64,000 nt of DNA from Pachyseris speciosa (Eukaryota; Cnidaria; Anthozoa; Scleractinia; Pachyseridae). Below are positions 35,096-47,464 of the stretch, in pieces. The notes below the pieces were generated by a model. The model searched no databases. It was not told the origin of the DNA and saw only the letters and a program-made list of their open reading frames with translations. The stretch spans positions 1 to 64,000 of the forward strand of contig JAEMWC010001602.1 of NCBI GenBank assembly GCA_016490735.1. Reading direction: 5' to 3'. The number at the start of each line of letters is the position of its first letter. The stretch's first letter is position 1. The translations under genes were made by a program, and so were the position numbers.

Positions 35096-36453
35096 TTCGT
35101 AACTGCGATGATAACTCACAACTTCATTCTTTAACACGTAGTTCGAATATATGACTTTCGCACATTTGTACTCATTTTCAATATTCTTGTACTTCAGGCT
35201 GTTACGAGTGTGATGAAATTTCAAATTGTTAAAATTTTACATCCGCATCATATTTTCGTTGAAGATCTCTGTCGCCGGGCGTATAAAATACTGAAAGAGG
35301 ATCGTTGTGGTGGCCTTTGTTACATTTTAGAATTTTGAAGATATCCCATGAAAATTTCTGATAGTAGTAGCTAGTAATAGAACAGCATGATGGGAAATGA
35401 AGTGTAAAGAGTGCGTGTTGTTACACATAATTTATAAATGTCAACGGAGAGGGTGTCAAATATTCATGAAGTTTTGAACAAAATGCAGCCCAATTCCCTT
35501 AAAAATACCTGTTGTACTGAATTTAAATGTCCCATTTGGGATGCACAGTTGATTTCAACATATTTCTAACAGATTTTTGCCCTCGAGATAATTATATAAT
35601 AATTGCGTGACACATAACTAGTGCCGGGTTTTAATTTAAAGACCTGACCGAAGTAATAGTCCGTTTGTTCAGGAGTTGCTTGTCTCGAGCTATAAGTGAG
35701 GTACATTTGATGTTTAAACAGAGAAATAAAAATGTTATCAAGCTCAGTAACTTTTCAATAATTTTGGCTCAGGGGACAATGTTATCAGTGTTATGACATT
35801 ACAGAGCATAGTTTCAGTGTTATTTTACTAAAGAAATAGACGGAAGCGCTTTGTGCTTAAAAGCAACAAATAAACGAGCGATACTGGAATAATCCAAAAA
35901 GCGAATTTGCGATATGATCACGGTTACTCTAGATTTCAGCTCTGATTCATAACGCCTTTCATTAGCTAACTTATTCAAAAGCGCTGGGTTTTTATTATAA
36001 TGGTTTATAATGTTTCATAAACATGCGAACGATTGATCAGCAGACTCGTTTCACTTTTACTGGCGCACATGAAACGTTTCGCGTTATGAACAACGAATTC
36101 AGTCTTCGAAAATTCAGTCTTGTTTATCCATTCTGTTCACGTCTTGTATCACAAAACTACCTTAAATGGCAGTTATCAATTACTATTTCGCGTTAATGGC
36201 GAATGATTGTTAAAGTAGGCCTTCTGTATAGGGTGAAAGCTATCCGAATGGGAAGCCCTTTGCTTTTTTCATCAATTGAAGAGAATTGATGTTTAATTTA
36301 ATCTTACCTGGTGATATCCCAGCCATACTCAAAAAACCTGTAAAGCCGTAATGACGAGACTCGAGTGACAAAAGATAAGGTAGATTTCTTGTAGATATCT
36401 GAACTTGTAGATCACGAGAAATTTCCCAGAATTCAATTACATAAATCAAAGAC
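35096..36453. other. Intergenic, no recognised gene
   Basis: AT-rich. About 35100-35170 resembles the tail next to the SINEs at 51.2 kb (GCGATGATAACTCACA, GTTCGAATATATGA). The rest shows no domain-bearing frame or clear repeat. Confidence 0.45.
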
Positions 36454-36776
36454 TAGCCTCCTTCGCAGACTTCTTTGGGCTCGTCACGCGTTCCTTGCCC
36501 ACGAACGTCTGCTGAACTGAATTGCCACTTCCGTTCGCCGGCGGTTAGCCTTTGTTTTGAAGAAACCAATAACGAGCTGCGTAAGAATGGAAATCGACAC
36601 CCGATTCACGTGCATCGTCTGTGAAAATAATCCCGGGGCCGAAGTCCTACTTTCCATAAATTGGAAAACGAACTATGATTGGCCAGCCGCAGCGAACGGA
36701 AGTGGTAGTTCAGTTCAGCAGACGTTCTTGGGCAAGGAACGCGTGACGAGCCCAAAGACGTCTGTGAAGAAGGCTA
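36454..36776. mobile_element. 323-bp MITE with perfect 9-bp target duplication
   Basis: ATCAAAGAC stands at 36445-36453 and 36777-36785. Between them, TAGCCTCCTTCGCAGACTTC is mirrored by GACGTCTGTGAAGAAGGCTA. Arms of about 65 bp include GGGCTCGTCACGCGTTCCTT and CAGCAGACGTTC. A 9-bp duplication points to a Mutator-like transposase acting in trans. No coding frame. Confidence 0.85.
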
Positions 36777-37247
36777 ATCAAAGACGTGACAACATGCAAT
36801 CTCCACGTACGGCTGCTCCGTGAGATAGGGGGAAAATAAGTTTCTCTTTCATTTTCTATTTCACATTTACTAAATTCTTCAGAAGAAAGCCGGTACAAAT
36901 CTCTGTGAAAGAGTCGGTGTATTACAAAATAATTATAAATGTGTAGTGTTATTTGGAAACTGTTTATTTGTATTATCTTATACCATTTAGAATCATTATC
37001 GTTCTCAATCAAATAAGCCGTTGTTCCCGAAGAGCGGCTCTCACCTTCTTTGGGTTAGTGGTAGTGCGTTTGGTCCAAAATACAATTCAGAAAAATGGCA
37101 ATAATAGAGACCAACAGGCAAACATACGCAACAGCGAGATAAACGAATGAAATAGGTTTGATTCCGGTCTCTTTCCAGGAATTTGAACATCCGGGAGATT
37201 CAACTACGGCTTTCACTAATTTCAGTTTGTCGACATTTTTCTAAACT

Positions 37248-40200
37248 ATGTCAGCTTTTTGGGGTAGAACACAATCAGCAGCGAACACAGTTCAGCCTGC
37301 TGGATATCTCCCTTTGTCGAAATCAACTTTTAATACAAAAAGAAATGAAGAATTGTCCATTGAAGCATCGAGACAACTTCCGGCCCGACTTGAAACATTA
37401 CAGCGAGACAATGACCGCCTTAGACATCAAGTGGATTCTTTAGAGAGGTAAGGTCTATGACCGAGTTTATTTTGTGCCAATCGCTGAACAGTTGTTCGTA
37501 GGAGAAGATCAAATGGTTTGTCAGTTAAAGGGAGATTTGTAATGACAGTCTGGATATTATCATACATACTTTAATACATTTCAATGCCGAAGAGTAGTGA
37601 TTTTCTTTCCTTCGAATGTGACACTGGATCAAATTGGCTATAAGGCACTCCAACAAAGATGATAAGCCATGCATTTACATTAAAAAACCTCCGTGTTTCA
37701 TAGAATGCTGAGGCTTATATTGTTTTCACCAATTATTCACATGGATAACGCGAATGACTGTGACACACTTGCTGTCACGCTAGGAAATCGAGAGTTTCAG
37801 TGTTCCTGCAATTTTTAAATGTTCGTAGAGACTACTTTGGTATATGTACTCATCGCTCAACTTATAAGATCCATATGACCAGGAAAGTTGGAACGTTATT
37901 ACAGGTTGGCTTTGAGCTGTAAGATTATTTAGGTTTATATGAATAATTTAGACCATTGTTGAAGGTTTCATTTGAAATTGATCAATAGGTCACTTAGAAA
38001 CAGGGAAAGCATTCTTCAGGAAAATAAACAGCTCTTACTGCAAATGGATAACCTAAGGAAAAGGTATTAAAATGAACACTTTATTTCACGATTTTATGCC
38101 ATATACAATAACACAACGTGTTTCCCCCATGAATACTCATGATTCACCTGATGGAGGGATTTTTTTATGACTCCCTCCCTCCAACAACGAATCACTTACG
38201 GATAAATGTTGTATTCATACTTCGGGTTTGTTGTGTTGTTATTGTTGTTGTTTTTTGTTTTTGGTTTTGTTTGGAATATCTTTTTTTTTCTTTCAATTTT
38301 TGCTTTTCAATATACAGTTCTAGAATTGAGAATAACTTTTTAATTATATCTAAAATTTCCCATGTGAGCTTTCATTAGTTAGTACCCAGCCGGTACAATC
38401 CAAGCTGCACAGCTTCTTCGTATATAACACCCAGTTAACAAAACATAAAAAGACCAAGGAGTCCAAGCCCCAACAGCAAAACACGGCTTCAAAACGTCAT
38501 TAATTTTTAATGAGTGTCTTTATATCTGATAAAGACACGGCTAAATTTTACATCCGATTTTCTAGGCCAAAATAACCCAAAATCTAAACTTTAGTGTAAA
38601 AATGGATAGATGTACGGTAAAGCTTTGTAAGCCGTTCAATAAATTCGCAATTCATGTTTTATCAATTCACGTCCTAAAACACTCGGCTGCGCCTCGTGTT
38701 TTAAACTTGGTAAAACACTCCTGCTCATTTATTAAACATTACATAACATTAGAGAATACCAAGCTATCGGCTTAGTTTGGAACAATAATAAGGACATAAA
38801 CTAAGAGCAATGTATAAACTGTATTTATCGTAATGACTGAGCAATTTAATAAGTCGTTTGATACATAATAAGTTGTATATATTCTGACAATCAATATAAT
38901 CAAAAACAGTGTTTTCTAGCCTTCCAATGGTAATGATTATGAATGAAGAAAGAGAAAAAATATAATTTTTAAAGGGGCAGTTTCACGCTATTTGGCAACT
39001 TTATAAAAAGCTATAAGGTGTTTTCGCATCAATTGAATTCCAGAAATAATAGGCTAGCTTTGTTTTTAAAGACTATTTGAAGGTACTGAAACTGTCGCCT
39101 GTTGCTACGGATGGCAAGGCTGGCAATGGATTGAAACTTGAAAAGATAGGCCAATTTTTTCAAGTTTTGATGCTACGTCTTCAAAAAATCCTCAAGAAAT
39201 TTATTATGGTTAGCTCTCACTGATAGAATTCATTTGATATCTTCGTCGTAGCTTTATAGAAGTATTTTGTACGTGAGTAAAACATCAAAGTAATGATTTT
39301 AGCACAGAACTGACCAAGAACAGCAAAATCCTCGTGACACTGCCCCTTTAAAATCATACATAGAATTAGGACCTATGACGATCTCCATAGAGGTTAGGAT
39401 GTTTTATTCATCGTTGGATTGTTCCTGGGCCAGAATAATCAGAGAACTGTTACCTATATAAAAGACGTTTCAGTCTTGACCAGAGAAGGCTGTGTAGGAT
39501 ATTACAGTCTTTGTTCACCAAAAGTGTTTTGATATACAAGTTATGTACGGTTGCTCGTGAGGTGTTCAATATCATAGTATTTATTTTCAATATATATGTG
39601 GCACAGGCACGCTGCAATGGCAGAACGAAGAGTGAATATGAATCAGGGAGGAACTGAAAACACACTCAGCACCAACAAGCAATCCGACATTGAAAGAGAA
39701 TACAAAGTAGAATTTAGGGACGGGCAACGTTTTGATGCAATTGACATAATTGAAGCCACTATCCAGAAGAATAAAAAGCCAAAGACGGGAGAGCTTTCCT
39801 TAGAAGAACAACTGAAGGGATATAGGCTAGCTTGCTTTATTTTCCAGGTAAATTGATTTATTTTGTAAGTTATAGCATGAACATGGTTAATTTTATTGCG
39901 AGCGCAACAGCTAATTAAAAAAGAAAACTGTTCATAATGAGTATGGTGCTTGCGAATTACGATAGGTTAACGGATCTACCTTTATATCTGCACACTAACG
40001 TATGAACGATATATCACGTGATTTATCTAAGGTCATGTTTAGTTCTAGGCCCGTGAAAACGGTCCCAATATTGTTGGGCAACAAAGCCAACATAGTTCTA
40101 CCCTGCATGTTAGCCGTTTCGACATATATTAAACAACACCAACCAACAACTCCTAACAACATCCAACATACATAAAATGTTGGGTTTCGTTGGCCAAGAT

Positions 40201-42755
40201 CGTAGTGAACCAGTACAACCTACGCAATCATGTGTGAAATGGGTGAAAATTTGTTACATGAAGTGAACTTAATTTAACAGTATTCTAACCGGACTTTTCT
40301 TTATTTTCTACCACCGGGGGAGGAAAGAGAGGAAAAGAGAGCATGCGGTACGTCGAAAGGTGTTTCCTATGAGATCGGTGACCTTTAGGGTTGACAACAA
40401 CAACACAACAACAACAACATGCTTTATTTATTTCCCCCATTTAGTGACATTACAGACATATAATCGTTCAAATAAAAAGAAAAAGAGGGGACTGGCTTCC
40501 TGAAATAACCATAAAGTTAAAAAGGGTAGGCAGTTTAACAAAACTGATCATACTAATTTAGGTCGGTACACAAGCAGATACAAACACAAATACACAAACA
40601 TGTAACAAACCGTGAGCAAAAATAAGATTATGGAGAGAGAAAATACTATAAAATAGATACGAGAAGACTAGAGTTAAAAAATAAGACATGAAGTAAGCAA
40701 AGGGTATGGCAAAAAATACTAAGATACGGTGAAAGTTATAGATAGTGCAAAACAGTTTTACAAATCTAATATTACAGACGCTTGCTAATATCCTTCAAGA
40801 TATTTTTCTTTTAGCCTTTTCTTTTGACATTATATGATTCGGCAAGTACGTGGCTATTTTGACCAGAGGGCTCTGTTGAATCTCATCTTAAATTTCAAGA
40901 TTTCCCCAAAATCTTACAGAGACACCAGAATTTATCGAAAAGTAATGTAAGTTGACGATGAGGTGGCTGGGCTATTCATCAATGCGCTCCTTTTAACGTA
41001 AAGATATGAAAGGACAAAGTTCATTTTGAAGCATGGCAATTTAAAATAGTTTCTAGCACTGTTACTACTGTTACTAACGAGATGAAATTATTTGTTGTTA
41101 TTGTCACGACTAACTGAAATTCCTGTAGGCAAGAAGGTGCCCCAGTTACACCGGTTTGTGGATCATCGCAACTTCAGGAATCATTCACACTGAATTATAT
41201 ACTGAAATGAAGAAATGATCCTCACAGTTGTGAACACAATTTATACAATTGCGTAAAGAAGCCTGAACAAAATTCAGAACTTCAACGAGGTTTGAACCCT
41301 TGACCGGTATTTCATTTCCGCAGTTCATATATGATTTATTTCATTTACCATTCACACTGAATTATAAACTGTTTACAGCCATTCATGCATTTAATGGGCA
41401 CATAGACGCACTCGACGCCTTGCTGTTCCTTTTAGTTATATCAAAACAGCTTATTTTGCACCTTGGAACGTACCTCTCAACAACCTAATTATTTGAGAAA
41501 TTTCACAATTTTTACCTATAGGTCTCTTACGAGTGCGCATCGAATGCAAAGGAATCGTTTCTCAGTTTCTATTCCTCACTGGTGGAGACTTTGGTGACTA
41601 ATGCACCTGCAATTGGATTATCGGAGGAGAAATATAGAAAGGCGAGTAAATTATGTTTTGTACTTACATTTCAAATAGTAAAGCTTAGCCAACACCACTA
41701 TTGAGTGCAAATTGTTGTAATGTTTACTCCCTTCCTTAGCTTTCGGACTCAAGGTCCTCAAAAAAATTGACAACGAAAGATTCCCTGAATGAAATAATGA
41801 TCCTTGTGAAAGAAGAAGCAGGAAAACATAATCTGGAAAAGCTTGTTAAGGTAACTGGAATCGTGACTTATGTCATCAGATATTTCTACATCATTCGTGA
41901 GCAAATAAGCAGCCCACAGTTAATTCAGTCATTCTCAGATTTGAACTGTGGCACATGTTTTTGTTTCATCGTTTGTGTTTGCTTGTTAACTCTGTTGACA
42001 AAAACGGGGAAGAACGACGCTATGCCACTGTGACAAAATCAAACCCTTTATTAAAAAAGATATCTTGACACTTCATTAGCCTGATGATCTAGTATAATCA
42101 AGGGCTCTGTATAATCTCTCAGTATGGTGCTGTAGTATAACCAAGGTCACAGTTGTTCAAAGAAGGGCAAAGCTAACCTATGCTATATTTTATGAATAGT
42201 TAAGGAGAAATACATCATGGCTGCGTTGTAAAATAAAGGTAGAGAGGACACGAGAAAGCCAAAAAGAAGTTACACTTAAATGATTTGCGTATATTTTGAT
42301 ACAAAATTTGGAATTTATTCAATACTTTGAATACCTCAGCGAACAAAGGTTGTTGTTGTTTGTCTTGTACTGTGTAGGAGGTCAAGAAGGAGCTTAAAAA
42401 GAGCTGGAAAGAAAACGCGAAAGTAACTCAGGTCATGCCAAGTTTTGACAAGAATCTAAAGACGAATTTGAAAGGTTACATTGAATACTGCACCCGATTT
42501 TCTTGGCGCATCGTAACGCAAGTACCACCCTTGAAGATTGATTTCAAGAGTACAACTTTCAATCCCCTGTATCATAATGAAAGCCAGGCATTCGCGGCTT
42601 CTCAGCGGAGCAGGACTGGACAGTGGGTCGATTCCAGGGAACGCAAGGAAATAAAGTGCTACGTGTGGCCAACTCTGTACGACTGGAACAACACAGTCTT
42701 AGAAAAAGGAGATGTGGTTCTAAAAGAACAACCTTTTCTCGTCTCTTCCGTTTGA
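37248..42755 (+). CDS. Mitochondria-eating-protein (MIEAP/SPATA18)-like gene, six exons, 374 aa
   Basis: Exons 37248-37447, 37989-38063, 39607-39847, 41522-41641, 41740-41850 and 42378-42755 join in frame. The start ATG gives MSAFWGRTQSAANTVQPAG. Residues about 45-91 form a coiled coil (LETLQRDNDRLRHQVDSLER, ENKQLLLQMDNLRKR). The middle has VEFRDGQRFDAIDIIEA and EEQLKGYRLACFIFQ. The last exon has FSWRIVTQVPPLKIDF and IKCYVWPTLYDWNNTVLEKG before the stop. That C-terminal pattern (QVPP...WPxL...KGxV) together with a coiled coil is what I know from the MIEAP family, which acts in mitochondrial quality control in vertebrates; the role here is inferred. Intron 4 uses a GC donor (AAAG|GCGAGT). A diverged paralogue lies convergently at 55863-60732. 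Confidence 0.65.
40403..40830 (-). mobile_element. LINE 3' end with (TTG)n tail, in an intron
   Basis: Read on the minus strand it ends GGAAATAAATAAAGCATGTT followed by GTTGTTGTT units. It matches 52590-52745 on plus (TTTAACTTTATGGTTATTTC, CCAGTCCCCTCTTTTTCTTT, GTAATGTCACTAAATGGGG). Both are 3' ends of one retroelement family. It sits in intron 3 of the MIEAP-like gene. Confidence 0.6.
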
Positions 42756-45094
42756 TAAACGACAGAAATCATGTATCTTTAGTCGCTACCCTTTTGAGAG
42801 CAGCCAATTTTTTTACGTTTCTTAACTTTAGTTGTCTTGGGTGTTAAAATATTCCCAATTTGGATCCTAAGACGAAATGCCAAATTTGTAGATATTGAAA
42901 AAACTCACGGAAGGACACACCATTACTGGTCCTGGAAGTGGCCATAGTACCCTTTCTGTGGCAGTTATTTACACTTTGACAATGACTTAACTTCTATTCA
43001 CCTCAGCGCCTGTCCTACATGACGACACTTCGTTGAGAGAGACAGTACTTATTCAGGTGAAACAGGCTCATTTCTACATATTTAATATTTTCTGAAATAG
43101 TCTCCTACTCCTCCCACTAAGAAACGTTTGCCAGAACTCATTTGTAATGAGCCTGCTAGGAGCGCTTTACTTTTTAATGGAAAAACCGGCGAGACAACAA
43201 ACGGAATAGTCCTCAAAAAAATTTTTTTTTTTTTAAGAATAACTTCAGACGTATTCCTATTATTTCTCTTTTTACCGAAATGACCGGAATATCACTGAAC
43301 CACGTCCGTTATCAGACTAGTACGGTAACCATGCTACTTGACAAAAAATAAAAATAATAATAATAATGCCACGTTTGTTGCTCCCAAACGTGGAGAAACC
43401 TGTATTGTTCCATTTGCGGAAAATTTGTCATCGATTTTTCTATTCAAGTGAAAAGCTCAAGTGGTTGCATTGTTCCATTTGGTTGAAAGGTTTATCCATA
43501 CAAATGGAGAGCGCTCTAAGTTCAAGTATTGCACGGATCGTGGACGTGAGGCATAGTTTCCTTAACTGGTATAACCCAGAAAATAAGTCAGTTTAAATTT
43601 GGACCTTCCCTCAAAATTACTGAACAAATTGTACCAAACACATTTATTCTATTGAAGCATGAGCGACCTGTGAGCTTTACTTTTTTAAACAACCGGCCGG
43701 ATTGAAGACTTCATGCAGCCTCTTGTTTTAATTGCAGCCAACTGTGTTTTTTTGTGTGTGTGTCTGTCTATAATTGCAACACTCCTTCTATCGTTTGACC
43801 ATTAAAAACATGTTAAAAAACAGTTGGGAGGCATCGGATCTTAATTCGGCCATTTTGGAGCATGTAAGAAATACAGGGCTCTCCATTGTTAGGGCCAGCA
43901 CAAAGATTATTAGCTCGGAGAACCACCTACTATATGCTTGATTACTCTAGCAAAACCTGCGAGACCACATCTATATCAACCAGCACCTGTCATCTATGGA
44001 CCGTAACAAGGGATAAAAACCTCCCAAGATCAATTGAATGGATCGATGCTAGTCGCCATAACGAGGCTGCAATTCAGAAACAACATAATGAAAAAAAAAA
44101 AGGACCTGGGTAAGTTCCGATTTCTTTCGGATTTAATTGTTAGAGTTTCAAGGGAGCAATGCTTTACAATTCCATTGCATTTTCGTTGTTTATTATCTGC
44201 ACTTTACCAGTGCCATAACACGCAGGTATAGAAGCCGTTGTATCTCTCAACTAGAACGATCTGCTTTGATAGGCAGAATTTGTGGCCGATATGTGAAACG
44301 TTACGCGAGTTGAAAACAGCTAGAGTTCACAATTATCCGTATTTTAGGCAACTGTAATTATAACAGTCCCTAGGTCCCGGTGATTCACACAACGGGCGAA
44401 GGTTGTTCTGCCAACGCTATCTAGACTGCCTACTGCGTCCGGCGGGGGTATTTCCCCCTTCATAAGTGACGACGCTCTTTTCAAGTGGCAGCTATCTTGA
44501 CCCGCTATTTTGGATTTCGAGATATTCTGAAAACATTAGAAACAGACCAACCTTTACCAAACGGAATCAAAACCCATATGAAAATACTGAAATGGTGTAA
44601 AACATGTTAGTCTCTGTAAAAAATGAAACATTCTGATTTCTGCAAAACCTAACTGTCAAAATTTGTTTGATAACACCAACTTCAATGACGAATGACCAAC
44701 CGGTACATCAAATTGTCCCCAGGTATATCCTCTAAAAGTCAGGTTGTCTGGTGGCATTTGCTCACAAAGAAAAGGGTATAAACGTTCAAAGTCCGCGTGA
44801 GTGGAGACCCCCTTCCCGGCATATGGAGAATGTCCAGCATGAAACGCTTTCCAAAATATTTTGTGTTTTTCCAAAATAGCTTTTTTTAAGATAAATCTAT
44901 GGTTTTTGTCGGCAGATTTTTAAGAAACGTTGAAATTAGTCTGTTTTCACGGACGTTTTTTAAGGATCAACTAAAAGGACTTATTTATTTCTGCAATGTG
45001 GAGTATGTCCGAGAAAATCGAATGTCATCACTGTCATGATAATCATTTGGGTTGAATCCTACAAAAAATCTGTGGACCATAGGATGATAGGTGG
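42756..45094. other. Downstream region of the plus-strand MIEAP-like gene
   Basis: No recognised gene. It holds AATAAT runs near 43350 and a 38-bp block at 44843-44880 (AACGCTTTCC..TATTTTGTGTTTTTCCAAAA) that is nearly identical, inverted, to 55775-55812 downstream of the paralogue. Confidence 0.5.
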
Positions 45095-45097
45095 ATG

Positions 45098-45585
45098 TCG
45101 ATGCCGCAGAAATTCTGCACCCCCTAAATGATCAGATGCTGCAGAAATTCTGCAGCTCCCTAAATGATGAGATGCCGCAGAAATTCTGCACCCCCTATAA
45201 ATGACCAGATGCCGCAGAAATTCTGCAACCCCCCTAAATGACGCGATGCCGTAGAAATTCTGCACCCCCCTAAATGATGAGATGCCGCAGAAATTCTGCA
45301 CCCCTTATTAAAATGATCAGACGCTGCAGAAATTCTGCACCCCCTATATGACCAGATGCCGCAGAAATTCTGCATCCTCTAAATGATCAGATGCCACAGA
45401 AATTCTGCACCCCCTAAATGACCAGATGCCGCAGAAATTCTGCACCCCCTAAATGACCAGATGCCACAGAAATTCTGCAGCCCCTAAATGACCAGATGCC
45501 ACAGAAATTCTGATGCCGCAGAAATTCTGCAGCACCCTCAATGATCAGATGCTGCAGAAATTCTGCAGACCTAAATGATCAGAAA
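45098..45585. repeat. Minisatellite, about 34-bp unit, 14 copies
   Basis: Tandem units of the form AGATGCCGCAGAAATTCTGC followed by ACCCCCTAAATGACC, with point and length variation. The core TGCAGAAATTCTGCA is a near-palindrome. Frames across it are repeat artefacts. A related array in inverse orientation is at 55030-55325. Confidence 0.9.
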
Positions 45586-45599
45586 TTTTCAGAAACGTT

Positions 45600-47464
45600 T
45601 GGTGTCCCACACCTTACTTTCTGTTATCAAAAATGCACAAATTCTTGGATGACTTGAAGACATATAATTAATATCATCGAAGATTCCTTCCCACACAAGT
45701 TCAAATTATTAATTATTAATATTTTTATAAAAGAACATTAATTTTACAAAATTACCAGTTCCACTCCTTTGTCTTACAGTCCTCAGTCAATGACAATGTT
45801 TTGTTTGTAAATTACCCTGGGTTACATAAAATTATTTGAAAAAAGTTCAACTTAGTTTTACTGGGATCCAAAGAACTACACACTGCATGTTTTAGGAAGC
45901 CTTTCCATCCATGGCTGAGGCTCTGCTTTTCTTTGTGGAAGCTGCTGAGGAGATCACTTGCCTAAGTATGTTCCCTTCCAATAATGCACTTGGAAGTGGT
46001 TCTCCTCCATTGAAAGGACTTTGCCAATGACTGGTTCCTTGTCATAATTGTCAAAATTCAAGGCCACAAAGCTGCCAACTTCCAGAGTTGCAAGAAAATC
46101 ATCTATCATCTTGAATGGTGCTTGCTTTCTCTGGGGTTTCTATACTGTCCAGTGACAGTGTAGATCTGAAATATTAATGAAAATCCCATAATTAAGCCCC
46201 TTGAGTATGTATTTCTTTCCAAGTTGTTTTCAGAGGCAGAGGTGAGGAGTGGGGGAGCATTACTAAGTGGAAAAGCTGATGTAAGTGCAGGATACAATTC
46301 AAAAATTGCTTGGGGATGCTCTGTTACCAGGAGTACATGGTATTAATTCTACTTTCATAGATGAAAGGAGAGTGGTGGGCAGGGCTAGAGACTAATGGTA
46401 GCAAACTAGCCACAGACTAGTAAAAACTTCCAAGCACTAGAGGACCAGAGGGAAACCAAATGACAATTATTTTCAAATGTATCACAAAGGGAAATTGAGT
46501 TGTGCAAGTGAACAAACAATTTACATTTCCCCAATTTACTGCTGGTCATTGAGATTTGCCTCATTTTCCCTGTCCAAACAGCCTGCCGTGAAAGAGGTAA
46601 TTCTTGTCTTAACAGAATCTTGTGTGACTTCATGTTAACACTTGGTGTCTCCACTGTAGAAACACTTACAGTACAGCTCAAAAATAGGCAAACAACACAA
46701 ATGCAGATGCTAAGCTTAGCAACCACTGACAAGTAGAAAAATTGTAGTTTTTTTAATTTGGCACATGAAATTGCACAGTTCCAATAAAATGTCTGCAAAA
46801 CGTTGCATGCCAGTAATTTGTCTTTGTTCTAGTGAGTTATTTTATTTGAAGCCCCGTAAAACCCAGATCACATTTTGCATTTGTAACAGTACATGTCTTG
46901 TTTTTTGTATTTAAACTGCTGTGTTTAGAGACTGTTGTGTGCCTGAGGTAAGAATTTTGGACTTAACTGGGGTAAAGAAACATTCTAACATCCAATTCAA
47001 AAGTTAGTTTGGTCCATACACTGTAGCTATGTTAAATTTGTAACCATATTGTCTCTTCAAGGTATTTTAAAGAATTTAATTTATGAATGTAAAACATACC
47101 TAGTTCTAATAAGTTGCACATCAGTACTGTTGTTGAAAAAAAAAACCTAACTGAAGCTGCTTGACAGGATTAATTTCTGGTAAACAAGTCTGGCTAGTGA
47201 ATCAAACCTGTCACTTAGCCACTGGGCTAGTAAGCTGAAAAGTTAGTCTCGCGTCCTGGGTGGAGATGTGGATATGTCCTCAATGGTTTTTTTAGATATA
47301 ACAGATACAACATTTCTTAACATGGCAAGTTAATTCTATGGCATTCCATTGTGTCAGTTCTATATTGTGTAACTTGATCGTTTGGGTTAAGGGTCCATTG
47401 TTTTGCTGTGATGTAACCTGGACATGACATTGACTTGGCTGATCCCCTTGACCCATAATTAATT
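45600..47464. other. Intergenic, no recognised gene
   Basis: AT-rich with some minus-strand frames up to 130 codons (46406-46798), but no domain, signal or codon pattern that I can support as coding. Confidence 0.4.

Noticed and set aside
45059..45375. Repetitive frames (NFCGISSFRG-type), also at 54998-55352
   Set aside because: Artefacts of the 33-34 bp minisatellites, whose unit length sometimes keeps a frame open.
45098..45585. CRISPR-like array
   Set aside because: Repeat and spacer are equally conserved and the units are head-to-tail minisatellite copies in a eukaryotic setting.
46406..46798. Minus-strand 130-codon frame
   Set aside because: No recognisable domain, no splice partners and AT-driven composition. 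Length alone is not convincing in this sequence.
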